This document shows, in pieces, positions 21,494 through 28,611 of a stretch of DNA of 64,000 nt. Position 1 is the first letter of the stretch. The number at the start of each line of letters is the position of its first letter. A program made the translations under genes and the position numbers. The notes under the pieces were generated by a model that worked only from the letters and a program-made list of their open reading frames with translations, was not told the origin of the DNA and did not search any database. The stretch is from Pseudonocardia hierapolitana. GTDB taxonomy: Bacteria; Actinomycetota; Actinomycetes; Mycobacteriales; Pseudonocardiaceae. The stretch is from assembly GCF_007994075.1 (NCBI RefSeq), contig NZ_VIWU01000001.1, positions 3,658,001 to 3,722,000 of the forward strand, given 5' to 3'.

Positions 21494-22378
21494 TCAGACG
21501 ACCTCGGCGCTGTAGGACTCCTGGGTGCTGGCGTGGCTGTCCGTCGTGGTCGTGTCGTTGTCCACGTAGGTGCTGTTGTCGGCGCCGTCCTGGTAGGAGC
21601 TGTACGAGTCGTTGTCCTCGGTGACCGAGGTGTCCTGCCAGTCGGCCGTGGTGTTGCCGGAGTCGTTCGTCGAGTTGTCGCTCGCGTCGACGGCCGTGTC
21701 GTTGTCCTCGCGGTTCGAGTTGTCGACGGCAGAGCTGCCGTCGACCGCGAGGGAGCTGCCGTCGTCGACGGAGACGTCGCCGTCGATCTCGGTGGAGGAG
21801 GTGTCGCCCTCGCCGAAGCCGACGGTGTTGTCGTCGCCGTCCACGACCTCGTTGTCGTCCCCGTCGATCGAGGTGTTGTCGTCCCCGTCCACGTTGTCGT
21901 CGCCGACGATGTTGTCGTCGCCCGTCGTGATGTCGGAGTCCTCGATGTCGTCGCCCGCCGCCACCGAACCGTCGCCGGAGGCCACCACGGAGTCGACGTC
22001 GATGTCCTGGTCGAAGTCACCGCCACCCGTGTCGATCTGCTGGTTGATCGAGTTGTCGGTGATCGTGTCGCCCTCGTTGGTGATGTAGTTGTTGGTGACG
22101 TAGGTGTCCAGGTAGCGGATCGCGGCCTCCTGGTTGCTCTCACCGGGCTCCGGCGCGGGCGCGGGCGGCGGCGGGGGCACGTGAACGTGGTTGCCGCCGG
22201 TGTTGTACTCGCGGCTGAAGTCGGCGTCCTGCCGGTCCTGCAGCAGGACCAGTGCCTCACGGATGTCTTCGGGCGACACGTCCCCGCACGAGGCGAGGAA
22301 TCCCTCCGGGTCCTCGCGGTACGCGCTCGGGTCGCGGAGCAGGTTGAGGAGCAGTTCGAGCAGGTTCGTCGTCGACAT
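21494..22378 (-). CDS. IniB-like protein 1 with Asp/Asn-rich repeat region
   Basis: A 294-residue, very acidic protein. Residues 1-60 (LLELLLNLLRDPSAYREDPE...) match the IniB N-terminal domain, a small helical module shared with the two other copies here. A FSREYNTGGN motif and a Pro linker follow. The rest is low-complexity Asp/Asn/Gly/Ser/Thr with recurring GDDN units every 5-7 residues (GDDNIVGDDNVDGDDN), suggesting a beta-solenoid with stacked Asx residues or metal binding. No signal peptide or membrane helix is seen. It lies upstream of iniA/iniC on the same strand, the position of iniB in mycobacteria. Function unknown; a scaffold for the dynamins is possible. Confidence 0.82.
   Translation of the reverse strand: MSTTNLLELLLNLLRDPSAYREDPEGFLASCGDVSPEDIREALVLLQDRQDADFSREYNTGGNHVHVPPPPPAPAPEPGESNQEAAIRYLDTYVTNNYITNEGDTITDNSINQQIDTGGGDFDQDIDVDSVVASGDGSVAAGDDIEDSDITTGDDNIVGDDNVDGDDNTSIDGDDNEVVDGDDNTVGFGEGDTSSTEIDGDVSVDDGSSLAVDGSSAVDNSNREDNDTAVDASDNSTNDSGNTTADWQDTSVTEDNDSYSSYQDGADNSTYVDNDTTTTDSHASTQESYSAEVV
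22026..22094 (-). repeat. 69-bp near-identical segment shared by iniB-like 1 and 3
   Basis: Matches 23883-23951 with one mismatch in 69 bp. It encodes the TNEGDTITDNSINQQIDTG block. Identity at third codon positions over such a stretch points to recent duplication or gene conversion. Confidence 0.85.
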
Positions 22379-22425
22379 CGTGGCTCAACTCCATGGGTGG
22401 GGATGCCGGGTTCGGGGTCGTCCGG

Positions 22426-22544
22426 CGTTGGTCCGAACGCTATGGCTATCGGCCATCCGGGCCATCGGGGATCGCCCAGAGTCCGGGATTCGCACCCGTA
22501 CGGGGATCCGGGGCCCGCCCCGTAGGGGGTTCGGGGATAGGGGG
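22426..22544 (-). promoter_or_regulatory. Putative control region of iniB-like 1
   Basis: Contains three elements also present upstream of iniB-like 3: a CGTT-N6-AACG dyad (22426-22439), a 15-mer GATCCCCGATGGCCC on the minus strand (22459-22473) and a G-rich motif TTCGGGGATAGGGGG on the plus strand (22530-22544). A perfect palindrome CCCGTACGGG (22495-22504) and a CGGGG-cccg-CCCCG hairpin (22509-22522) are also here; the latter could end the iniB-like 2 transcript. Confidence 0.6.
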
Positions 22545-22558
22545 AAACCGGGAGGGGA

Positions 22559-23170
22559 TCAAGCCCCTTCGGACCCGGGCGGGCCGCCGTCGGGGCCGTC
22601 CGCTGCGTCCTCGGAGAGGTCCGCGAAGCTCGTGAACGCGCCGAGGTCGTCGACGTCGTCGAAATCGTCGAGGTGGCCGATGTCGTCGAGGTCGGCGGTG
22701 ATCTGGTCGTCGCGACCGTGATCCGGCTCGGCGGCGGCCCATCCGCCGATCGCGTCCGCCGGCTCCGACCCGGCTCCGTACCCGGTGGCGTCACCGGCTC
22801 CGAAACCGCCGAGCGGAACCCCGCCGAGGTCGTGGTCCTGGTCGTCGGCGGGGTCGGTGTCGGGGTCTGCCCACTGCTCGGCCACAGGGTCGTGCGGGCC
22901 CGCGAGGTAGCGGGCCAGGTACTCCACGGCGGCCTCGTGGCCGTCGCCGGCAGGCGGAGGTGGCGGCGGGGCGGTCGTGGCGTCGAAGGAGTAGTCGACG
23001 GTCTGGGTGTCCTGCACGAGCACGAGCGCGTCGTGCACGTCGGCGGGCGTGAGACCGGCCAGGCCGTGGGCCGTGAGCGTGCCCTGCGGGTCGTGCCCGA
23101 AGTCGCCGCGCAGCCCTGCGTCGGTGAGGAGCGCCTGCAGGAACTCCATCAGGGACAGCGTCTCGGCCAT
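22559..23170 (-). CDS. IniB-like protein 2 (N-terminal domain with acidic tail)
   Basis: A 203-residue protein. Residues about 6-65 are the IniB-type helical domain (LMEFLQALLTDAGLRGDFGHDP...LTPADVHDALVLVQDTQTVDYS), clearly related to copies 1 and 3. The tail differs: a Pro run, then Asp/Gly/Ala-rich acidic sequence without the GDDN repeats. No signal peptide or membrane segment. The ATG at 23170 has GGAG upstream and places the domain at the N-terminus as in the other copies. It lies between the two repeat-bearing genes, all on the same strand. Function unknown. Confidence 0.78.
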   Translation of the reverse strand: MAETLSLMEFLQALLTDAGLRGDFGHDPQGTLTAHGLAGLTPADVHDALVLVQDTQTVDYSFDATTAPPPPPPAGDGHEAAVEYLARYLAGPHDPVAEQWADPDTDPADDQDHDLGGVPLGGFGAGDATGYGAGSEPADAIGGWAAAEPDHGRDDQITADLDDIGHLDDFDDVDDLGAFTSFADLSEDAADGPDGGPPGSEGA

Positions 23171-23299
23171 CGACTGGTCTCCGTGCGTGGTGGGATCGGA
23201 CAGAACGGTAGGTCCGGGACGGCCCGCGGCAATCGGGGATGCGGCACCGTCCACCGATCCCGCATTAGGGGATCCGGCCATCGGGGTGGTCCCGCAACG

Positions 23300-23340
23300 C
23301 CGCGACCCCGCCCCCGGCGATGCCGGTGGCGGGGCCGCGG
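23300..23340 (-). terminator. Nested hairpin downstream of iniB-like 3
   Basis: Outer 13-bp arms (23300-23312, 23328-23340) with one mismatch enclose an inner hairpin CCGGC-GAT-GCCGG (23314-23326). It starts 14 bp past the iniB-like 3 stop and lies before iniB-like 2. Confidence 0.65.
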
Positions 23341-23353
23341 TCGGCGCAGTCGA

Positions 23354-24223
23354 TCAGGCCTGGATCGAGACGTCCGAGTCGACGCTGCTGTGGTCGTCCG
23401 TGCTGGTCGAGTCGTTGTCCTCGCGGTAGCTGTTGTCCGAGCTGTCCTCGTAGTTGCTGTACGAGTCGTTGTCCTCGCTGGTCGAGTTGTCCTCCCACGA
23501 GGAGGTCTCGTTGAACGAGTCGTTCACCGAGTTGTCGCTGGCGTCGATGTCGGTGTCGTTGTCCTCGTAGTTCGAGTTGTCGACCGAGGAGCTGCCACCG
23601 ATCGCGAACGAGCTGCCGTCGTCGACGTTGACGTTGCCGTCGATCTCGGTCGAGGACACGTCGCCGTCGCCGAAGCCGGTGGTGTTGCCGTCGCCGACCA
23701 CGGCCGAGTTGCCGTCGCCGGAGATCGAGGTGTTGCCGTCACCCTCGATGTTGTTGTCACCGACGATGTTGTCGTTGCCGGTGGTGATCGTCGAGTCCTC
23801 GATGTCGTCACCGGCGGCCACGGCGCCGTCACCCGAGGCGACGGTGGAGTCGACGTCGATGTCCTGCTCGAAGTCGCCGCCGCCCGTGTCGATCTGCTGG
23901 TTGATCGAGTTGTCGGTGATCGTGTCACCCTCGTTGGTGATGTAGTTGTTGTAGATGTACTTGCTGACGTAGTCGGCCGCCGACTCGGAGCCGTCCACCG
24001 GCTCGGGGGCGGCGATGTTGACCTCGTTGCCGCCGGTGTTGTACTCGCGGCTGAAGTCGGCGTTCTGGCTGTCGTCGTGCATGAGTTCGAGCGCGTCCCG
24101 GACGTCGTCAGCGCTGAGGTTGCCCAGGCCGGCGTCGTCGAGGGCCTGGTCCGGGTTGTCCGCGAAGTCCTGGCGGGCCTCGTCGTCGGAGAGCAGGTTG
24201 AGAATGAACTCCATGAGCGTCAT
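23354..24223 (-). CDS. IniB-like protein 3 with Asp/Asn-rich repeat region
   Basis: A 289-residue acidic protein, full-length paralogue of copy 1. The IniB-type N-terminal domain is at 1-60 (LMEFILNLLSDDEARQDFADNPD), followed by FSREYNTGGN and then GDGN/GDNN repeat units and a C-terminal SxDNDS-rich region (SEDNDSYSNYEDSSDN). No secretion signal is evident. The ATG at 24223 is fixed by GAGGAGA upstream; longer frames run through G-rich promoter sequence. It is divergent from the Hsp70-like gene across a 265-bp region and shares promoter elements with copy 1. It may form a rigid or metal-binding solenoid; function unknown. Confidence 0.82.
   Translation of the reverse strand: MTLMEFILNLLSDDEARQDFADNPDQALDDAGLGNLSADDVRDALELMHDDSQNADFSREYNTGGNEVNIAAPEPVDGSESAADYVSKYIYNNYITNEGDTITDNSINQQIDTGGGDFEQDIDVDSTVASGDGAVAAGDDIEDSTITTGNDNIVGDNNIEGDGNTSISGDGNSAVVGDGNTTGFGDGDVSSTEIDGNVNVDDGSSFAIGGSSSVDNSNYEDNDTDIDASDNSVNDSFNETSSWEDNSTSEDNDSYSNYEDSSDNSYREDNDSTSTDDHSSVDSDVSIQA
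23883..23951 (-). repeat. Second copy of the 69-bp shared segment
   Basis: Partner of 22026-22094, one mismatch, same reading frame within iniB-like 3. Confidence 0.85.
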
Positions 24224-24267
24224 GCCGATGTCTCCTCTGGGTTGCGTCACTGCGGTTGGGTAGGCCG

Positions 24268-24379
24268 CGTTGAACACAACGTAGGGCGCAGGAGTTGCTG
24301 GGCCATCGGGGATCCCCCACAGTTGCGGGAAGCCTCCGTTCGGGGGATTAGGGGGACCCCCGATAGGGGGACTCGGGGG
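24268..24379. promoter_or_regulatory. Divergent control region of iniB-like 3 and the Hsp70-like gene
   Basis: Holds the CGTT-N6-AACG dyad (24268-24281), the shared 15-mer (24300-24314, GATCCCCGATGGCCC on the minus strand) and TTCGGGGGATTAGGGGG (24339-24355). Four G5 tracts on the plus strand (24342-24346, 24351-24355, 24366-24370, 24375-24379) could fold a G-quadruplex, and CCCCC-GATA-GGGGG (24357-24370) can form a hairpin. Closer to the Hsp70-like start there is a GACCGGT direct repeat (24449-24455, 24461-24467). Confidence 0.6.
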
Positions 24380-24488
24380 AGGTCCTTGGTCCAATAGGGC
24401 CCGCGGAGGGGGCTAACGACAGGCCGGGAGCCCGCGATGCGATGGTGGGACCGGTCTGCTGACCGGTTGTCGGGGTGAGGGGAAAGGT

Positions 24489-26387
24489 ATGGCGTACCAG
24501 CTCGGGATCGACCTGGGGACGACGTTCACCTGCGCCGCAGTGTGTCGCTCCTCGGGCAACCGCTGGGGAGAACCCGAGGTCGTCACCCTCGGTAGCCGCG
24601 GCGCCACGGTCCCGTCGGTCGTGTTCGTCGGGCAGGACGGCGCGATCGTGGTCGGTGAGGCCGCCGAACGCCGGGCCCTGACCGACCCGGACCGGGTGGT
24701 CCGCGAGTTCAAGCGCCGCATCGGTGATCCGACTCCCGTGATGGTGGCGGGCCGGCCGTGGGCCCCGCAGGACCTGTCCGCGTGGCTCGTCCGCTGGGTG
24801 GTCGACCGCGTGGCGGAGCGTGAGGGCGGTCCCGCCGAGCGGATCGCCGTCACCCACCCCGCCGCATGGGGGCAGCACAAGAAGGAACTGCTGTCCGCCG
24901 CCCTCGCCAACCAGGGCCTCACCGTCACGTTCATGGCCGAGCCGCAGGCAGCCGCCACGAGCTACGCCGCGAACGAGCGGGTGGCCGCCGGGTCCACGAT
25001 CGCCGTCTACGACTTCGGCGGCGGCACGTTCGACGCCGCGATCGTGCGCAAGGGCGACGTCGACTTCAGGCTGGTCGGGAGGCCGGAGGGCCTCGAGCGG
25101 CTCGGCGGCATCGACTTCGACCAGGCCGTGTTCGAGCACGTGCTCGAGGGCATGCCCGACGCCTTCGCCGAGCTCGACGACACCGATCCGGCCGTGCTCT
25201 CGGCCGTGGCGCGCATCCGGCGCGAGTGCACCGAGGCCAAGGAGGCCCTCTCCAGCGACACCGAGGTGTCGATCCCGGTGCTGCTCCCCTCGTCCCGCGG
25301 TTCCGTCCGGCTGCACCGCAGCGAGTTCGAGGCGATGATCCGCCCGCAGGTGGAGGACACCGTCGCGGCGCTGCGATCCGCGGTGATCTCGGCGGGCTTC
25401 GCGCCGGACCAGCTCACCGCCGTGCTGCTCGTCGGCGGCTCCTCGCGGATCCCGCTCGTCGCACAGCTGGTCTCCGAGCAGCTCGGCCGGCCCGTCGCGG
25501 TGGACGCCGACCCGAAGAACGCCATCGCCAAGGGTGCTGCTCTCTCGCTGGCGCCCCAGCCCGCCGCGGCGCCTGCGGGCGCCCCGGCGATGCCGCCGGC
25601 GGCACCGCCTGCCCGGCCGCCGCGGATGGCTCCGCCGCCTCCCGGAATGCCGGGAATGCCCTACAGCGGGCCGTACAACGAGGCCCCCTACAACGACGGT
25701 CCCTACAACGACGGTCCCGGCGCCCCGCCGCCTCACGGCGCCCGCCCCGGCCCGTACGGGCCGCCGGGCCGCCCCGCTCCCGAACCGGCTGCCGCGATGC
25801 TCACGGAGCCGGTCCAGCAGCGGTCCCGGCACGCCCACCAGCAGCCGGAGCCGGAGTGGGACTACGACGACTACGACGACCGCGAGCCGGATCTGCCGCA
25901 GCGGCGCCGGCCCAGCGCGATGGTGATCGGGCTGGGCGCGCTGCTGGCCGCGGGCGCCGTGGTGCTGGCGTTCGTCCTGTGGCCGACCGGATCTGCCACG
26001 CCCGCGGACAGCACGGGTAGCGAGAGCACCCTCTCCGACTCCGCGCCGTCCGACTCCGGCGGGAGCAGCGGTGGCGGCCGCAGCTCCGGCGGCGGGAACG
26101 AGCCGGGCGCCGCGGTGCCGCCGCCCGGCGAGGCGACCAGCGGTCCGACGACCTCCGCGGAGGAGGAGCCGCCGGCCGCGACCAAGACGACGACCAAGGC
26201 CAGCGAGCCCACGAAGGACAGCGACGCGACCAAGGAGCCCGACAGCGACTCCGAGGGCGACTCGAGCGGCAGCGACTCCGACTCCGAGTCCGGTGGTGGG
26301 GGCGAGGGCGACAGTAACGCGGCCGGTCCCGCTGCCGATCTCGAGCAGGTGGGGCCCGAGGCCCCGGCGGATCCGCCGACCCTCTGA
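24489..26387 (+). CDS. Membrane-anchored Hsp70-type ATPase without substrate-binding domain
   Basis: A 632-residue protein. Residues 1-355 are an Hsp70/actin-fold ATPase: phosphate-1 loop GIDLGTTFTCA, connect motif YDFGGGTFDAA, adenosine motif LLVGGSSRIPL. The peptide-binding domain of DnaK is missing. Instead a Pro/Tyr/Asn-rich linker (about 360-470, with repeats such as APYNDGPYNDGP), one membrane helix at about 478-500 after Arg residues, and a Ser/Thr/Asp/Glu/Gly-rich tail (500-632) probably outside the cell. GAGGGGAAAGG precedes the ATG. It is divergent from iniB-like 3 and is followed 31 nt later by a small membrane protein. It may couple a cytoplasmic ATP switch to the wall; not a general chaperone. 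Confidence 0.88.
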   Translation: MAYQLGIDLGTTFTCAAVCRSSGNRWGEPEVVTLGSRGATVPSVVFVGQDGAIVVGEAAERRALTDPDRVVREFKRRIGDPTPVMVAGRPWAPQDLSAWLVRWVVDRVAEREGGPAERIAVTHPAAWGQHKKELLSAALANQGLTVTFMAEPQAAATSYAANERVAAGSTIAVYDFGGGTFDAAIVRKGDVDFRLVGRPEGLERLGGIDFDQAVFEHVLEGMPDAFAELDDTDPAVLSAVARIRRECTEAKEALSSDTEVSIPVLLPSSRGSVRLHRSEFEAMIRPQVEDTVAALRSAVISAGFAPDQLTAVLLVGGSSRIPLVAQLVSEQLGRPVAVDADPKNAIAKGAALSLAPQPAAAPAGAPAMPPAAPPARPPRMAPPPPGMPGMPYSGPYNEAPYNDGPYNDGPGAPPPHGARPGPYGPPGRPAPEPAAAMLTEPVQQRSRHAHQQPEPEWDYDDYDDREPDLPQRRRPSAMVIGLGALLAAGAVVLAFVLWPTGSATPADSTGSESTLSDSAPSDSGGSSGGGRSSGGGNEPGAAVPPPGEATSGPTTSAEEEPPAATKTTTKASEPTKDSDATKEPDSDSEGDSSGSDSDSESGGGGEGDSNAAGPAADLEQVGPEAPADPPTL

Positions 26388-26418
26388 GACACCGAAACAC
26401 CGAGAAGGGAATACCGCC

Positions 26419-26682
26419 GTGCTGCGGATGGGAGCGTTGGTCGTCGGCCTGGAGCTGGCGGCCTTGCTCGTGGCGTACGGGTACTTCGGGTGGCCGATCC
26501 TGGTGATCGGGGTGCCCGTGATCGTCCTCACGCTGATCGCGCTCCTGGTCGTCCGCGCTTCGGAGGCACCGCGCCGGAAGCTGGAGGAGCATCGGGCGTC
26601 CCGCTGGGACCCCGATGCCGCGCTCCCCGGCGGCCTGATGAGCGGCTTCTTCGAGGTCTCCAGGCAGCGTCCCCGGCCCTGA
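26419..26682 (+). CDS. Small membrane protein downstream of the Hsp70-like gene
   Basis: An 87-residue protein with two hydrophobic segments (about 5-20 and 24-47, GWPILVIGVPVIVLTLIALLVV) and a basic, Trp-containing C-terminal tail facing the cytoplasm. GTG 26419 has AGAAGGGA upstream. The gap to the Hsp70-like gene is 31 nt, so they are probably one transcript. I do not recognise a family. It could be a membrane partner of the anchored ATPase. Confidence 0.7.
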   Translation: MLRMGALVVGLELAALLVAYGYFGWPILVIGVPVIVLTLIALLVVRASEAPRRKLEEHRASRWDPDAALPGGLMSGFFEVSRQRPRP

Positions 26683-26721
26683 CGCGAGCCCTGACCACGA
26701 CCGGTCGCGGCCCAGTGAGGC

Positions 26722-27552
26722 ATGCTGAACGCCGTGCTGGTGGGGATCCTGTTCGCAGCTGTTGCGATGGTCCTCAACAGCTGCGGGGCGTTGCTCCAGG
26801 CGGCCGGTGCCCGCCGGGCCACGCGTACCAGACCTGCGGCCGTTCAGCCGCGCTACCTCGCCGGGATGCTGCTGGACCTGGTGGCGTGGGGATGCGCCGT
26901 CATGGCGTTGCGGGTGCTGCCGGTGTTCGCGGTCCAGGCCGTGATCGGGGGCACGATCGCGCTCACCGCGCTGGTGAGCGCCCGGTTGATCGGGGCCCGG
27001 CTGCCGATGACCACGCGGCTCGCCGTCACCGGATGCCTCGCCGGCCTGGTGCTCGTCGCCGCCAGTGCGGGCAGCGAGCGACCCCCGGTGCACCGGCCGG
27101 GCGTCGACGTCGTACTGCTGGCGTCCGTTCTCCTGCTGGCGGTGGGCGTGCTCATCCTCCGGCAGGGCAAGCACGCTTGGCCGCTCGCCATCGCGTCGGG
27201 CCTCGGGTTCGGGGGCGGCGCCGTGTCGGTGCGCGCCGCGCACGTCCAGACCGGTGAGGGGCTCGACCTCGCGCTCCTGCTCGGGCAGCCCTCGACGTAC
27301 CTCGTGGTCGGGTTCTGGCTGGTCGGCATGGTGGGCTACACGGCGGCGCTCTCCCGGGGCGAGGTCGGCGCGGTCACGGCGGTCTTCACGGTCACCGAGG
27401 TGCTCCTGCCGGGCATGGTCGGGATCTGGCTGCTGGGCGACCCCGTGCGGCCCGGCTGGGGCTGGGTGCTCGCGCTCGGGCTCGCGGCGGCCCTCGCCGG
27501 CACCGTCGTGATCGCGAAGGCCCCACCGTTGCGGCCGCGCCGCACTAGGTGA
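26722..27552 (+). CDS. Multi-pass membrane protein, DMT/NIPA-like
   Basis: A 276-residue integral membrane protein with about nine or ten hydrophobic helices and an internal two-fold pattern, resembling drug/metabolite transporter superfamily proteins without a clear EamA signature. A 39-nt gap separates it from the previous gene. The ATG at 26722 has GAGG only 1 nt upstream, so GTG 26734 may be the real start. Its last 8 nt overlap the end of the convergent WYL regulator gene. Substrate unknown. Confidence 0.78.
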   Translation: MLNAVLVGILFAAVAMVLNSCGALLQAAGARRATRTRPAAVQPRYLAGMLLDLVAWGCAVMALRVLPVFAVQAVIGGTIALTALVSARLIGARLPMTTRLAVTGCLAGLVLVAASAGSERPPVHRPGVDVVLLASVLLLAVGVLILRQGKHAWPLAIASGLGFGGGAVSVRAAHVQTGEGLDLALLLGQPSTYLVVGFWLVGMVGYTAALSRGEVGAVTAVFTVTEVLLPGMVGIWLLGDPVRPGWGWVLALGLAAALAGTVVIAKAPPLRPRRTR

Positions 27553-28501
27553 CCGCGCGTCCCAGCCGGTCGCGCAGCCCCGCGCAGTACTCCGCGAAGC
27601 CCGCAGGCTCCTCGACGCGGAACTCGACGCCGAGGATCGCGGTCGTGACCGCCAGCCACTCGAACGAGTCGACCCAGGTCGTGTAGCGGCAGCGGTCGTC
27701 GTCGATCCGTTCGAGCGTGCCGTCCTGGTGCGCGAGGCGGTCGATCATCTGCCGGTACGGGGCGATGAAGGTCAGCACGGCGCGATGTCGCGGGGCCTTC
27801 AGCCTCGCGTCGAGGTAGGCGGCGGCCGACTCGGCGGGCAGCTCGCGGGGCGTGAACCGCTCGCCGGTGGTGCGGGCGCCCGTCACGCGGTCGAGCCGGA
27901 ACGTCCGCCAGTCACCGCGGTCGAGATCCCAGCCCAGCAAGTACCAGCTCCGGTCGGCGAGCACCTGCCGGTACGGCTCCACCCGTCGTTCGGTCGGCTC
28001 CCCGTCCCGGGAGCGGTAGCCGAACACGAGCCGTTCGTGCTGCTCCGCGGCCGTTCCGACGAGGCTCAGCAGCCGCGTGCTCACCGCGGCGCCCGGGGCG
28101 GGCGCGGTCTCGGTGGCCCGGTGCAGGGCGGTGACCTTGCGTCGCAGCCGGGCCGGGAGCACCTGCTCCAGCTTGCGCAGGGCGCGGGACGCCGCGCCCT
28201 CCTCGTCGTCGATCCGGGTCCGGCCGCCCGCTGCGAGCCGCAGCCCGACCGCGATCGCGACGGCCTCGTCGTCGTCGAGCAGGAGCGGCGGCATCGCCGT
28301 GCCGGCCACCAGCTGGTAGTGACCACCCGGACCGGGTCGGGCCTGCACCGGGTAGCCGAGCTCGCGCAGCCGGTCGATGTCGCGGCGCAGCGTGCGCGGG
28401 CTGGTGCCGAGCCGGGACGCCAGATCAGCCCCGCTCCACGTGCGGCCGTCCTGCAGCGTGGACAGCAACGCGAGCATCCGTCGGCTCGGGTCTGTACCCA
28501 T
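27545..28501 (-). CDS. WYL-domain transcriptional regulator (DeoR-type HTH)
   Basis: A 318-residue regulator. The N-terminal winged helix (RRMLALLSTLQDGRTWSGADLASRLG) is followed by a WYL domain (DRSWYLLGWDL; WYL in the motif) and a WCX domain at the C-terminus (RCRYTTWVDSFEWLAV). WYL regulators often respond to DNA damage or bind nucleic-acid ligands. GGAGG precedes the ATG. It is divergent from a UvrA paralogue with 110 bp between them, containing GGCCAG-GAT-CTGGCC (28574-28588), a candidate operator. The 3' end overlaps the convergent transporter gene by 8 bp. Confidence 0.9.
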   Translation of the reverse strand: MGTDPSRRMLALLSTLQDGRTWSGADLASRLGTSPRTLRRDIDRLRELGYPVQARPGPGGHYQLVAGTAMPPLLLDDDEAVAIAVGLRLAAGGRTRIDDEEGAASRALRKLEQVLPARLRRKVTALHRATETAPAPGAAVSTRLLSLVGTAAEQHERLVFGYRSRDGEPTERRVEPYRQVLADRSWYLLGWDLDRGDWRTFRLDRVTGARTTGERFTPRELPAESAAAYLDARLKAPRHRAVLTFIAPYRQMIDRLAHQDGTLERIDDDRCRYTTWVDSFEWLAVTTAILGVEFRVEEPAGFAEYCAGLRDRLGRAVT

Positions 28502-28504
28502 CTC

Positions 28505-28520
28505 GCCTCCGCTTCGCTCC
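28505..28520 (-). repeat. Dispersed GC-rich 16-mer, copy 3
   Basis: GGAGCGAAGCGGAGGC on the minus strand, directly upstream of the WYL-regulator ATG and containing its Shine-Dalgarno. Copies 1 and 2 are at 10797 and 13531. Confidence 0.55.
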
Positions 28521-28573
28521 GGCCCGCAAGCGCTCCCGGAGCTTTCGACACAGAACATCCAGGCATGAGATGT

Positions 28574-28605
28574 GGCCAGGATCTGGCCGCGATCGTTCGT
28601 AGCGT
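28574..28605 (+). promoter_or_regulatory. Operator-like dyad and -10 upstream of the UvrA paralogue
   Basis: Dyad GGCCAG-GAT-CTGGCC at 28574-28588, then TAGCGT at 28600-28605, 6 nt before the ATG. No ribosome site is visible, so a leaderless message is likely, with the dyad covering the -35 area. Confidence 0.5.
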
Positions 28606-28611
28606 GACGGT

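Noticed and set aside
21600..24000. CRISPR-like periodic repeats
   Set aside because: The repeats are codon-phase Asp/Asn/Gly repeats within open reading frames and vary in length; there are no constant repeats with unique spacers and no cas genes.
22673..24397. Long plus-strand ORF (574 codons) across iniB-like 2 and 3
   Set aside because: It is antisense to the Asp/Asn codons (GAC/AAC read as Val-rich sequence), with no ribosome site and no family match. The minus-strand proteins share a domain and clear starts.
24489..26387. A second dnaK chaperone gene
   Set aside because: It lacks the substrate-binding domain and has a membrane helix and tail instead.
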